A DNA stretch of 64,000 bases, taken from NCBI GenBank assembly GCA_958299035.1, contig CATQJL010000112.1:7788880-7852879 (forward strand), written 5' to 3'. The notes beneath the pieces were generated by a model. The model saw only the letters and a program-made list of their open reading frames with translations. It did not search any database and had not been told where the DNA came from. Shown here piece by piece: positions 1 to 10,895 of this stretch (the stretch's first letter is position 1; every line of letters starts with the position of its first letter). The DNA is from Cylicocyclus nassatus (Eukaryota > Nematoda > Chromadorea > Rhabditida > Strongylidae). A program made the translations under genes and the position numbers.

Positions 1-782
1 GCTATCGAAACTGTCCAACTTCTCTTCAAACTTCGAAATCCAAAGCTTCCAAAAACAGCTTATGGCTGAACACTAATTTTAGCAAGCAACTGCGCGTTTA
101 GCAATTCGAAAAGTGATTTTCAAATCCTCTAAATACAGCCCAGGATGCGTCTGAAAATAAGAACTATGATGATTCTATCCACAAGTACTATACAAATCAG
201 GAAGGAAAGAAGTTTATCAGAAAGAGTAGACGGCATCGAAAGTCGCTTTGATTGCTCGCCATTTACTGCTCTACAAGAGTTGGAATGCCCAAAAATGGAA
301 TTTGATATCGCTTGAAAAACGAAGAAGGAGCGCTTGATTGCGTGAAAGGTACTTTTCTAGCATCTCTAGCTGATATTTCAGAAAGATCTCAAATTTTCAG
401 GTGTTAGCTCGCCGCTTGATGCTTTACGTGGTTTGGGGTTACCAAATACAGAATTTGGTAGCCCCAAATCACGACCATTCTAAAATTTATGAATACCCAG
501 CTATGAATGCTAAAAATTGCATTGTCTTGCGTTCTCTTTACTCTATCCGATAGTGGTCAAAATCTCCAAAATTTAGAAGTAATTTATTGGGTTGTTGATA
601 AATTCTGTCAGATTTTTTCTTTTGATTTTTTCTCAACATTCCTTTAGAATTTAAGTCTTCTTTTTAACGTGTCTTTAACGTTGACCTTCCCCACCTGAAG
701 GCATTCCTTAGAGAGGAGGTCTACGGATAATCCAGAAAAGACAAAAGAAATGGTCTGTGACTACAAAGGATTTAATTTATAG
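1..782. other. Upstream region of a plus-strand gene, unresolved
   Basis: No repeat family or recognisable protein was found. A short open frame at about 134-249 ends in a basic tail (KKFIRKSRRHRKSL, then stop) and may be an exon, but no convincing splice sites tie it to the exon at 783. The stretch may be intron or upstream sequence of that gene. Confidence 0.3.
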
Positions 783-932
783 GTTAATTGCCCAAAAATT
801 TGAACTTTGTGAGTCACACAGCTTGTATACGTTAGAAGACGAACATCACCGCGACAGAGTCTTGCTTCGCCGTCTTTTGAAAAAATGGCACGAAGGAAGG
901 GAACAAGCGCAAACAGTGACAGTACAAACATA
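783..932 (+). CDS. 3'-terminal exon of an unrecognised gene
   Basis: An acceptor (TTTAATTTATAG) is followed by an open frame of about 49 codons that begins LIAQKFELCESHSLY and ends GREQAQTVTVQT before a TAA stop at 930-932. The translation is rich in Glu, Arg, Lys and Leu and looks helical rather than random. A polyadenylation signal AATAAA follows at about 966-971, roughly 35 nt after the stop, which supports a true terminal exon. The exon starts with one extra base before the first full codon, so an upstream exon is required. I do not recognise the family and I could not find the upstream exon with confidence. The gap-free frame, acceptor, stop and poly(A) signal together make a real gene likely. 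Confidence 0.5.
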
Positions 933-1127
933 AGAGTATATTAGGTTATTTTGTTTGCTGGTTTGTTGAATAAATTTTATTGATAGAAGGTTGAGTTGAA
1001 GAGACAAAAGATGTCAGGATTGATTTTTCTTCCTTTCTTGTTTTAATGCCAGAATCTTCCTTTCATTTTTCTGTTAGGTTAATGGATGACGCATATGCAT
1101 TTGCAGAGCAGACGGTTCAAACGCATA

Positions 1128-1804
1128 CTCAGACACTGAGACCGGCCGAGCCGCGGCCTCAAAAGGCCTTTCCGGCCCGTCCGCGGCCTTAATTTGTGGG
1201 CGTGGCCGGAGTGCGGCCCAGCCGCGGACTGAATATGGCTTACCGGCTCAGCCGCGGCCTTAATGATGGGGGTGGAGCATTGAACCGGCTGAGCCGCGGA
1301 CCGAAATCTTTATAATGAAACTCCGGCCGAGCCGCGGCCCATATCAGATAAGGTCCGCGGCTCGGCCGCTCCCAGAATCTGAGCATAAAGAATACTTGCG
1401 TGATGTACGACGCATGATCAGGCTGCCCTCAGTGTCCATAGCCTTCGATGTCCTTCCAGTCTACAAGGCGGAAACAAGATCAATATGTTGTACATCCTTG
1501 GATAGTACCTTGTGTTGTCCAACGTTGAAGTCGGACTTGGTACCCGAAACCGCCATGTAGGTGGCTTCAACTTTTGTTTTTTTACTGTGTAATTCTAAGT
1601 GCCAGTGAATAAAAAAACAGTTCTACTGTATCCGAGCTGGATGAACTAGACGGCCCGACAACCAGCTCCGGCTGAGCCGCGGCCCAAAAGCGGACGAGCC
1701 GAGGCCCTTCTCCGGCCGAGCCGCGGACCATTCACCGGCTGGCCCGCGGACGCTGCGAAATTCCAGCCGGAAATGGGCCGCGGATCGTCCGTCCCAGTGT
1801 CTGA
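1128..1804. mobile_element. CTCAGACA-family DNA transposon, small member with CCGGCCGAGCCGCGG repeats
   Basis: The termini are CTCAGACACTG and CAGTGTCTGAG, perfect inverted copies over 11 bp, flanked on both sides by TA. Both subterminal regions consist of GC-rich tandem and inverted copies of a CCGGCYGAGCCGCGGCC unit. The middle (about 1368-1558) has ordinary base composition and may hold a captured gene fragment, described separately. The termini match those of the elements at 4758, 21826 and 55840. Confidence 0.75.
1368..1558 (-). pseudogene. Possible captured two-exon gene fragment inside the CTCAGACA element
   Basis: On the minus strand two open segments flank a 48-nt intron-like sequence (1508 to 1461) that begins GTACTATCC and ends CCGCCTTGTAG. 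The upstream segment reads MAVSGTKSDFNVGQHK and the downstream one TGRTSKAMDTEGSLIMRR; the join is in phase. The intron length matches that of the CTR9 fragment in the related large element. I do not recognise the protein. It lies between the GC-rich arms of the transposon, so the inference is that this is host DNA picked up by the element. The alternative is chance open frame; the plus strand is also open here. Confidence 0.35.
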
Positions 1805-1806
1805 GT

Positions 1807-2045
1807 ATATTGCGAAACACTGTGCAAATATTAGTAAAAATCAAAAGAAAAAATGGGACAGAACTTACTAGCTAGTAGAAATACATAGCTAAAATGAGTG
1901 TAGGCAAAGGTGGGTTGGAGATTCTAACAAATATGTGGCCAAAACCGGAAGAAAATTCGCATCAAACTCTTTTTAGGGCATTTGTATAGCTTTATTTCAA
2001 GCGGCTTTGGAATATATCTCAGAAACGGCACAAACTAATACATAT
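1807..2045. other. No feature recognised
   Basis: AT-rich spacer between two mobile elements; nothing identifiable was seen. Confidence 0.4.
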
Positions 2046-2410
2046 CAGTGGCGGTCCCAGGACTTCCGTCCGGGGGGGGGGAAGCGGAAATTTTTTTAAA
2101 AGGTGTGTGGCGTCAGCCACGCACCCCGAAAATTTTTTTGGGGTATCAAAGTCTTTGAGGGCTCGTAACCCCTAAAACTAGAAAGAGGGGCATAGAGTTA
2201 GCCATGCCCCCAAAGAAATTTTTACAAGACTGATTTGTATCTTTAAAAAACTTCAAAAATTATTCTGATTATTTACAGAATTAAACAAGTCACTTGCACA
2301 TTTTTATAACCCATAGAAGTAAATTTCAAGAATTTCGCAACCTGATCTCTCTATAATAAAGCGCAGGATGACTAAGCGCCATTCTGTAACACCCCCCCCC
2401 CCCCCCACTA
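2046..2410. mobile_element. CAGTGGCGG hAT-like MITE, right end unclear
   Basis: The left end CAGTGGCGGTCCCAGG, the G-run after it, and two GTGGCGTCAGCCACGC-type hairpins match the element at 34335-34704, which has a clean 8-bp duplication. The right end runs into a long C-run near 2395-2407 and the expected terminal inverted repeat is not visible, so this copy is probably damaged. Confidence 0.6.
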
Positions 2411-3560
2411 GCGATGGGACAGAAGATGTCAACAAGTTTGTCGTTGCATGCAGGCGTACCGAGCTGATGACTCATCATATTTTTGATGTCTGGTTTAGAT
2501 GGTGTTGATCGACAACCCATGTGCAATCACAAGTAGCTAAACCCAGCCAACGGTAGCATCATTGATTAGAACCATTTAATTCGCGACAGATGGGTTTACA
2601 TTGCGAGGAGCACCTGTACAATTCACGAGCTTGCCATTAGAGCACCCTGGAAAAATGGAGTAAATTCAAATCATTCTGATTCAAATGCCAAAAATTTTAG
2701 GAAAGTCAGCCGCTACGTAACTGATTTTCGAGAAAGGCATGTCAAAAGGAGCGGGAAGGTCGAAAAAGGCGTGTCAAGAGGGGCGAAGAGGAAAAACTGA
2801 GATCCAGAAAATTATGAAGTATACTTTGGCTTAAAAAATTGTTTTTTAACTCCTGAAGGGAACTCGGGCCTTTACTAGAAAAGTAGGAATCACGAGTTGG
2901 GGATTCCCGCAGGAGAAGCATTCAAAAAGGCCAGGAAAAGTTCTTCAATGGTTTTCGTTACGGTTACTCAGGCTGAATAGAGTAAGGAAGAGGAAGGGTG
3001 AGGGGTAAGGAGTGGGTGCACTTTGCCAGGGCCTTTATTTTTCTCTGTCGGTTTCACCTGTCAAAAACTAGTTACTATAAATCTATGAACTTAAAGACAA
3101 AAGCTTGGCGATTTTGTGTGTCTGAAGACCATTGGAGAGAAGAAATTAGTGGAATACCTAAGGAAGAACTTGGGGAGTCAAGCCCACCTCACTCAGGCTT
3201 TATCGATACTTCAATCTAAAACGTCAAAGTGCCATGACTAAGACAGCAAAAAGTAGATCAAGAGCATGCGGAAATTCTAGGCTATTTAGAAAAGCCTTTT
3301 CAAGGAAAAAAAGTTTCGCTGAGTAAGCTTTTGAGAGTAGAAAAAGGGAGATGGGGAGCCGGAAGGGGGGGGGGGAAGCTTCACGTTCAATCAGGTAAAG
3401 GGTTCTTTAATTTCTTTTGAGGAGTTAAACGAGCATACTCCCAATTCATTCCAGCTGCGCGGTTCCATTTCACACACTACGAGCTTTCCACCATCTTCCG
3501 AAGACCAAGGTGAGAAAATCAAAATCCACGTCTTTCCTTGTGACAGCCACATTTGTCGCC
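2411..3560. other. Spacer, possible weak coding on plus strand
   Basis: No repeat family was recognised. A long open frame without a start codon (about 2566-2808, ending in a basic RGAKRKN tail and a TGA) and another at 2998-3219 exist, but neither has clear splice signals. A G-run lies at 3366-3374. Confidence 0.3.
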
Positions 3561-5957
3561 TCAGGACTGCGATAACACGGACAAGCCACCCTGGTAAGGG
3601 GTTGTATTCACTTTGGTCTGTATGTAATATATTGGTATCCAGCAGTTTGTGCAACACATCTTGCCGACCTGGTCATATGTTTTATACTTCCAATAAATTC
3701 GATTAGTTGGACAGTAAGGGGAAAAAATTTTAGTACCCTACTTTCTGGAAACTTGTCAAAATTATTGGAACATTTGTCGGAAAAATCCTTATCTGCACGT
3801 ATAATCTTTACAACCTTCAAACAAGACGACTAAGAATAAGACTTTTCATTGCTCGTACCGCTACTACTAATTCACAAGCGGAACGATGTAATTGGTGTCA
3901 AGAGAGGAACGAATCAGGGAAATTTTACATACAAGAATTGTAAAGAAACAGTCTTTCATCACAGCTACCCTTGTATGTTCGAAAGACTTTTTGTTATAGC
4001 GATGTCGCAGTAGATTGACCGTTATCCTCATATTTCAGGTACATACGTTTTGGTCGGACCGCTTAAAATCAATCCAGTACCGTTGAAGGAAAGCGAAATA
4101 GAATAAGTGCCTCTGCTGAGAAAAATGAGATCATTGTATGCACGAAGTCAGCTTATCAGTTTTGCCCATTTGCTACCTTTCAAATGCGTCAGTGGCTGCT
4201 GGCCGCCCTATATATGCCAAGTCAAGTTCTTACAAAGCTCTGCTTGTCACTGGCGGGTTATTCACTCAGGCGATTTAAAAACTTCAAGCATAACATCAAT
4301 ACACTACTCTAAATTGTCCCACCTTGAATAAGTTTTCTTTGCTTCCACGAAAGTGGTCCTTATATCTAGGATCTTCCATCATCCAATATGCAAATTCCTC
4401 AGCCATGTATTGACTGGCTTTACCGCGCTTCTCGATATATCTAAAATATGATAAATGGTGCAAGAAAAATCGGAAAGGACTGTTACTTTGACTCACTTGA
4501 TATCGAAATCGTACATTATTCCTTCCTTAAGAGTTTTACCGATGTGAACAGCATCCTTGAACTGCCGGCACAAGTCACCTTCCTTCACATATTGCTAAAA
4601 ATGTTGTTTTCTTAAGTTGTAAAATTAAAGTACAGGACATAATTTGCACTAATGATGGCAATAGATCTTTTGTTCTCGAATATATGGATGTAGAAATGCT
4701 GCCCGAAGAAAATTCGACCGGTTCAGAAGCGATTATTTGTGCAAGTATCTAAGCCTACTCAGACAATCACCGGGGGCAGGCGGGCACCGGAAAAATAGAT
4801 TGCTGATCTCTCGCACCCCGCTCGCGGATTTTTTGCAAAGCAATCAGGACTTTTCGGAAGACCGCTTGCTGAATTCTCGATTCCTCAGAGATTCAGCAAT
4901 ATATCTGCAAAAGATAAGAGCGAGAAAAAATTCAACAGGCGGTCTCTCAAAAATTTGCTGACTCAGCAAGCGGTCTTCCGAAAAGTCCTGATTGCTTTGC
5001 AAAAAATCCGCGAGCGGGGTGCGAGAAATCAGCAATCTATTTTTCCGGTGCCCGCCTGCCCCCAGCGATTGTCTGAGTAAGGCCTCGGGCAGAGTTCACG
5101 CGATTTGATCGTCGCGATTCAGTCGCGACAAGACAACTGTTACGAGTTCATTGCATGCCGACCAGCTTGCATTTCGCTTATGATACTTTTCCAGTTCGAA
5201 ATTTTTGAATGGTAAAATGAAAATGAATGGAAATCGCAGCGATTGAATCGCGACGATGAAATCGCGTGATTCTGTCAGAAACCTAAGGCCTTAGGCAGAA
5301 TTCACGCGATTTCATCGTCGCAATTCATCACGACAAGATAAGTGTTACGAGTTCATTGCATGCCTAATTTCTTGTATTTCGGTTGTGATAGTTAGTCACA
5401 ATTAGTCGTGTTGGAAAACTATCACAAACGAAATGCAAGAAGATTGGCATGCAATGATATTGTTGCAGTTATCTTTTGCGAAGAATCGCGACGATGAAAT
5501 CGCGTGAATTCTGCCAGAAGCCTGAGGCATACTTCCGGCGATCTCGTCAGGTCGCTGCATCCCCGCGACAGTAAAAAGCGTCAAGCCCGGCCCAAGGAGT
5601 GCGCTTACGACCAATGATGAAGCGCCGTTACAGGCCGACTGGATTCGCGTGAAGTTTGCCTAAGACGTGAAGGCAAGAGCGTAACTTACCATTCCTAGCT
5701 GACCTCCTTTTCCTGGCTGACCTTCTTTTTTAGTGCAAAAAATGCTGAATCCATTCCTTAGGTTTTGCTCCCAGGTTTCTGGATCCTTGTTGATATTCCA
5801 ATCATATTCTTGACATTTATGAGAATAAAGCTTGGGAAGAGACAAGGGATCAGCGTCGCAGAAGGCGGGCAAGAGCTAAAAACTTTAATCATCACCGATT
5901 TTTCAAGATATATGGTAAATTATATGTACTTACAACGAATATGCGGTAAAACAACAT
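3561..5957 (-). CDS. Six-exon gene for a secreted cysteine-containing protein (209 aa), family not recognised
   Basis: Read on the minus strand, six exons join with every phase consistent: 5957-5934, 5875-5690, 4594-4497, 4440-4323, 3814-3737 and 3686-3561 (TGA). Donors are GTAAGT, GTAAGT, GTGAGT, GTGGGA and GTACTA; acceptors end TTTTTAG, CATTTTTAG, ATATTTTAG, TTTGAAG and TTGGAAG. The protein starts MLFYRIFVLLPAFCDADPLS, a plausible signal peptide. It has about eight cysteines (near residues 14, 29, 55, 79, 157, 179, 180 and 183), including a KMCCTNCW motif near the C-terminus. No domain is recognised; a nematode-specific secreted protein is the inference. Intron 2 (about 1.1 kb) holds a CTCAGACA foldback and two CGCGATTTCATCG MITEs. 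The last two introns use weaker acceptors, so the 3' half of the model is less certain than the 5' half. Confidence 0.7.
4758..5077. mobile_element. CTCAGACA-family foldback element in an intron
   Basis: Termini CTCAGACAATC and GATTGTCTGAG are flanked by TA on both sides. Almost the whole 320 bp is a near-perfect palindrome, with each arm carrying CACCCCGCTCGCGGATTTTT and related sequence. It sits in intron 2 of the minus-strand secreted-protein gene. It shares only its termini with the larger gene-carrying elements. Confidence 0.8.
5081..5288. mobile_element. CGCGATTTCATCG-type MITE, copy 1
   Basis: The left end reads GGCAGAGTTCACGCGATTTG and the right end carries the inverted form (CGATGAAATCGCGTGATTCT). 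It abuts the next copy almost directly and lies in the same intron as the foldback above. Confidence 0.65.
5289..5528. mobile_element. CGCGATTTCATCG-type MITE, copy 2
   Basis: The ends TTAGGCAGAATTCACGCGAT and ATCGCGTGAATTCTGCC are inverted copies. Partial relatives occur at about 31895-31965, 38065-38135 and 38722-38812, so this is a dispersed family. Confidence 0.65.
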
Positions 5958-6603
5958 TGTTTTATATGGTCACATTCTCCAAGCGCTTTTATAACGGGAG
6001 AGCTCAATGCGAATGAACGAATCAGCAGGTTTGTATTTGACAAAGTGCGTTTGGGATAGAATGAGTAATTGTAGATTTGTTGTGTGGTATGTAATAGCGC
6101 AGATGTTTGTCACACTATAACTATTCATAAAATATACTTTTTTGAATGTTATGAATGGGAGAGCCGTTTGACGACTTTTTTGCTCCTCTGACTTGTTAGA
6201 AATGTGAATGAACATCAATTGTTTTTGGACACATCTATAAGTACATACACATGGAAAAACCTTACTGAATAATACACTATTTTCAGCTTTGGTGGAATTC
6301 CAATTTAAATAATTGGAACTCCAATTAAGATAATCTATGAGTTATAGCTTCCACACAAAAAATGACAAGGTTCATTCTTGCCGTAGGTAATGAGCAAGCC
6401 AATTTTGTCACCATCCGTCAGCATTAGTTTCAGACATTTTCAGTCAAAAAGAATGTAAAATATTGTAGTACCATACGATACCCAGCAATATTGTTCATTT
6501 GCACCTTCTTAGTCCAGGAGTATTTAGCTAACTCAGGCTGCTAGAATTCTGTCTCACTGTGCGGTCTACTAGTATCCCTTTCAATGTATGTTACTGTTAA
6601 TAA
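5958..6603. other. Upstream region of the secreted-protein gene; no repeat recognised
   Basis: This is the presumed promoter side of the minus-strand gene starting at 5957. No TATA-like or other site could be assigned. Confidence 0.3.
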
Positions 6604-7214
6604 TCTTATATATAAAGCTGATTGTCTGTTTGTCTGTCTGTCTGTATGTCTGTATGTCTGTCTGTCTGTCTGTCTGTACGTATGTTCCGAATAGAAAATT
6701 CCATTTCTGAACCGATCCGGACCAAACTTGGCACACATACACTACGGGCCCCGGCGGGTGTCATAGGCTACTTTTCGTCATCGATCGATACCGATTTTAT
6801 CGATTTTTTGCAAAATTTGAGCTACGGGGCTGGGAGTTGGCACAGGGGGATAAGTGAGCATGGGGATTCCGAATACAATTTTAGTTTTTAAAATCGTGCA
6901 TTACTTTTATCGATTTTATCGATTTTTCTGCAAAGTTTGAGTTACGGGGCTGGGATTCGGCACAGGGGGGTAATCGAGCATGCTGATCACCCCCGTGGGG
7001 GTGATCAGCATGCTCGATTACCCCCCTGTGCCAAATCCCAGCCCCTAGCTCAAATTTTGCAAAAAATCGATAAAATCGGCATCAATCGATAACGAAAAGT
7101 GGACTGTGACACCCGCCGGGGACCGAAGTGTATGTGTGCCAAGTTTGGTTCGGATCGGTTGAGAAATGGAATTTTCTATTCGGAACATACGGCGGAGCCG
7201 GTTTTGCCAGCTAG
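6604..7214 (+). mobile_element. Non-autonomous Helitron-like element
   Basis: The 5' end is TC preceded by A (A|TCTTATATAT) and the 3' end is CTAG followed by T, after a short GGCGGAGCC hairpin (ACGGCGGAGCCGG), all as expected for a Helitron inserted between A and T. A (TCTG)n tract follows the 5' end at about 6623-6682. The body contains the family sequence CCGATCCGGACCAAACTTGG and a perfect inverted repeat about GTGCCAAATCCC/GGGATTCGGCAC centred near 6992. No Rep/helicase is encoded. Confidence 0.7.
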
Positions 7215-8372
7215 TTAATTCATAACGCAATTGGTGAGACTCTCCCACTGCCCCCAAAAGGTCATATTGAAAAAAACAAATTTTTATTCATATCGAGTGG
7301 AAATCACTTAGCTACAGGAATCCTCAAAAAGACGAGGGTTTGAAGACACTGCCAGAACCAAGGGCCATTCCTACAAAGTAGATGGCAACTTAGAATTTTA
7401 TTAGGGCATAAAATAGCTCAACTCTTAGTTTGTAATCTTTGGTTTATGACTGCAGAGAGTTAGAAGGACGGCAGTACCTTCCTGTTCAAGGAACTCTTAT
7501 ATACTGGTTCTTTGCATGCATCACTTGTTAAATGAGTGCATAAGATCCCTTATGCCATGGAATTGATAAACATATGCTTGCCTGATCAACACAGCAAAGG
7601 ACTTTTCAAGCGCGCAAAGAATAACTTTAACGCAATGGCAATATTGGAAACTAAGAAAAGTAAAGGATAAATCGTATGACAGCATATAGTACTTCATAAC
7701 AATAATTATGACCGATGTATTACTTCTTAACTGTGAATCCTAAGACCTTAAAAGGGGCATGTCAGCATTCGGAAGGCCACGCGTGTAAGGTGAGAAATAA
7801 GGCACGAAGTGGGGCTCAATTAAATAATTCTCGCTCGTAGAAAGTCGTTCAGTTCACAGTTACACTTAATCCTAATACTTCGCAAATCTTCAAACTACCC
7901 GGAAAGACGCAAAAAGTAGTTAGAACAGTACATGCAACTCTATTTGCCGGTATAATAGTCGCTCAATTATATGACGACTAGCTTTTGACGTCAACTTCAG
8001 CTAGTTGCCAAGCGTACTTTACGTGGTTCTTCAATGCGTGCAGTCTCTTTACAACAACGGTATGGCTGATGTTTTTCATTCGAGGTCATTTTTCGCTTCT
8101 CTTCACACGATAGCTTCTGCTTGCTTCTATAGACTTCTTTCTTCGGCATTTTAAATGACTTCCGTACATTTCCTGGTCTTCCATTATTATTCTTAGCCTT
8201 CGAGTACTATGTCAATTATGATTATTAGTTCTTAGACCTTTCATACATGCTCTAGGAGCCTTAATTTTGATATTTACAATTCATCAAATGGCATTAATTC
8301 CAATCTCTGGCGATGGAGTGGATCCCTAGCTGTAGCGCTCACTCTTGATATCCGCTATTCGCTGTGCCACAG
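7215..8372. other. Mostly unresolved spacer
   Basis: No repeat was recognised. On the minus strand a 50-codon frame with its own ATG (about 8150 to 7998, starting MPKKEVYRSKQKLS, Lys-rich) looks more coding than random, but has no supporting splice sites. Confidence 0.3.
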
Positions 8373-8558
8373 CTCTATGTCCACTCATTCTATTCGAAAC
8401 TCTGTAAGCACTTTCACACATCGGACGGCAACATTGATGCATGTATGATGCATCTGTTCCATTCAATAAAATGTAATTTTGCCACTCGTAAAAGGAGTAC
8501 CTTAAATCAAGTCATGGATGCATTTGAGAGTTTATTGGTTCGTGAATGCCCTAGAAAG
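8373..8558 (+). CDS. Internal exon of an unrecognised cysteine-containing protein
   Basis: A 186-nt exon of exactly 62 codons lies between an acceptor (GCTGTGCCACAG) and a donor (AAG|GTTAGA), phase 0 at both ends. It begins LYVHSFYSKLCKHFHTSDGN and continues with a Cys-Met-Met-His segment, ending LLVRECPRK. Cysteine spacing (four Cys in about 50 residues) and the aromatic/basic composition resemble nematode secreted cysteine-rich modules, but I cannot assign a family. Flanking exons were not found: an acceptor-like TGCATTTTAG at about 8729 gives only a short frame. The length divisible by three, good boundaries and protein-like composition favour a real exon; it could also belong to a decayed gene. 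Confidence 0.45.
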
Positions 8559-9285
8559 GTTAGAATCTAGCCTTCGAACTTCCGTAAATGACGTCACAAT
8601 GTCAATGGGTGTCATGGGCATGTCATGCCTTTCAAAAAATTTTGGTTCACAAAATTACTTAAAAAGCTAGACTCAAAGCCAGTAAGAGTTCAGCTGTTCA
8701 AGCGAAAGCTTGCACACTTACCCACGTCATAGGTGCATTTTAGACATTGTTGATTCCTGAAAGAGATGTCTGATTTTACTATTTTCCCATAAATGAGCAA
8801 CAAAGCGTACAGTACCGTTACCTGGAATAAGTAGCAAACTATAAACTTCTTTGAGAGAACGTTAGTTAAGAACTCAGTGCTTGCAATTGAAGAATTTCCT
8901 TTCCGATAACTACATGAGGGTAGTTCAATGAAAAATCTAGTATTTAATCAAAGCTTCCAAATTTAGATTTCCTTGGCACTGTGGAATTCTGAGATATCAG
9001 TCAGGGACAGCAAACAATCACATAGTACCGAATTTTCAAAATGTGTCTAAAAAACCGACAAAATTTTTTGATAAAAGCAATGAAAGTCTTTCAATTATAA
9101 CTAAAAATTAGATTTGTGATAGACTAGACATGCCTACAGTTGAGACCAGCAATATATACTACAGTTCGCTTTGAACTGCTTCAGTACTTAACGCTGGAAA
9201 ATGCTATGTTTCTTGCTTGGTCGAGTCAATTATAACTCAATGCGTGGGCTCGCACACAACGCGCGCCAAATGACAGTACTCTTGT
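8559..9285. other. No feature recognised
   Basis: Likely intron or intergenic sequence; no repeat family or further exon could be supported. Confidence 0.3.
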
Positions 9286-9890
9286 TAGTGATATTTCACC
9301 CAGGAGAGAGGTCAAAAATCAAAGTGGCCAATCCAAACATGCTGCATACCTTAAATGCAGCACAAAACGCTGACCACGAAACTGTACAAGCTGGATATCG
9401 TTTTTGGGACAAGAAGCAAAGGGGATATCGTTTTTGTCGACAAATTGCGACGTTCTTTTCTTTTTTTTTAGTCGACGCTTCATTTTTTGAAATTCCCTGG
9501 TGCCACCTCGTGCCGAGCCCTGTTATCTGCTTAGCGCCTATGTGGGCGAAGTTATGACCGTTAGAGGCCGTTATTTTGCTAAGAAATATTGCATGCAAAG
9601 CGCAAATTTGGCAGTACAGGTTCATGCTCGGCTTGATGCCGGGCCAAAACATGCAGCTAAGTTACTTCATATTCTTAAAACTTAAGGGGGGGGGGGTTGA
9701 AAGCGCAACAATGGGCCAATTTTGAGATTTTTATGTACGACTTTTTCACAATAAAACTGCTCATAACTTTGTCCACAGGCGCTAAGCAGATATGGAATAA
9801 AGATTTGAATTCAGCGTTGAATGCTGCGTCGGAACTCAACTTGCTTGGATTGGCCAATTCGACTTCTGATCTTTCCCTTGTCAGTAGATT
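9286..9890. mobile_element. Foldback MITE with nested hAT-like end
   Basis: The outer arms (GAGAGGTCAAAAATCAAAGTGG near 9304, and the inverted GGCCAATTCGACTTCTGATC near 9852) match the palindromic MITE at 38146-38602. Inside, about 9389-9522 is the right part of the GCCGAGCCCTG hAT-like family (GGATATCGTTTTTGGGACAAG ... CTCGTGCCGAGCCCTG), so a second transposon landed in the first. A G-run occurs at about 9686-9696. Confidence 0.55.
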
Positions 9891-10895
9891 ATTTTTTGAG
9901 TTACAAAGAAAGTATCACTGATTAATACGCATCCAGAAAGCAAGGACATTGAAATTAAGCAGGCGCTGGCTTACAAGGCGTCAATTAGCGTGCATGGTTT
10001 GCGCTACGCATATTAATTTACAAACTCGAGGATATGTTGCTTACACGCATCATTATCCTCAATATTCAATCCGGCAATAAGCCAATATTCCCACCGTGAA
10101 AACAGAATGAACCTACCGCTTTTGTTTACGCGAAATCACATGGCTTGTTAATAGATGTCAAAAATTCATTTTTACGCCAAAAATCAATAAATCAATAGTG
10201 GTCTAGCAAATCGCCGCAAAAAGTAGCCCTAAGCAACCGACGAAGTCAAAAAACACATGCATGTCAAGTTTCAATTAAATCGGTTCAGCCTGCAAGCGTT
10301 TCTGTAGCATACGAACACCCAAACGAACACCGTCAATAATAAGAATTGTCCTAAAGGTACAAAAATCTGATTCCCTGCCCAACCAAAATGCCCTACGTTT
10401 CGCATACAGACCGGTATCTACTTGAAAGAAAGGTGCTAGCAGGATTCAGCTACAAAAGAAGCAAGGCTGTTCCAAGTTGTTCCGCTTATAAGAATACCAA
10501 CGAGATACAGTTACTTGCGCGCATTTCTGTCACGTGAGAAGCAAGATTATCCCACTGAATATTTTTAAAATTTTTCCAAGAGTTTTACAGGGAACGTACA
10601 CGAATTTGGCTGAAATCATGCTTACGCAATTTGGCATCATTTCAAAAGCAAGGAGTAGGATATAACAGGTGGGTAGTGCAGATAATTAATAGTGCCTGGG
10701 TGATTCCATGGCTGCCAAAATGAGTAAGACACAGATAATTTGTATTTTCTAGGGACCTACAGGCCGCTAAAGGCAAATAATTTGCAGTGTTTAGGTGACC
10801 TTAGGGGCCGCTACCAAGTGGGTAGAGCAGATAATTAGTATTGCCCTTGGTGACCGTACAAGTCGCTAAAATGACAGATGATTTGTAGTGCCTAG
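9891..10895. other. Spacer with local short repeats
   Basis: From about 10660 to 10900 a loosely repeated unit (GCAGATAATTAGTAGTGCCTAGGTGACC-like, GCCGCTAAAATG) recurs four times. It may be a decayed tandem repeat or low-copy LINE tail. Nothing else was recognised. Confidence 0.35.

Noticed and set aside
6541..6738. Open frames with repeated SVCLSVCMSVCL
   Set aside because: They come from the (TCTG)n tract of the Helitron-like element.
9201..9652. 118-codon open frames on both strands
   Set aside because: They span the junction of a foldback MITE and a nested hAT end, and their sequences recur in other transposon copies.
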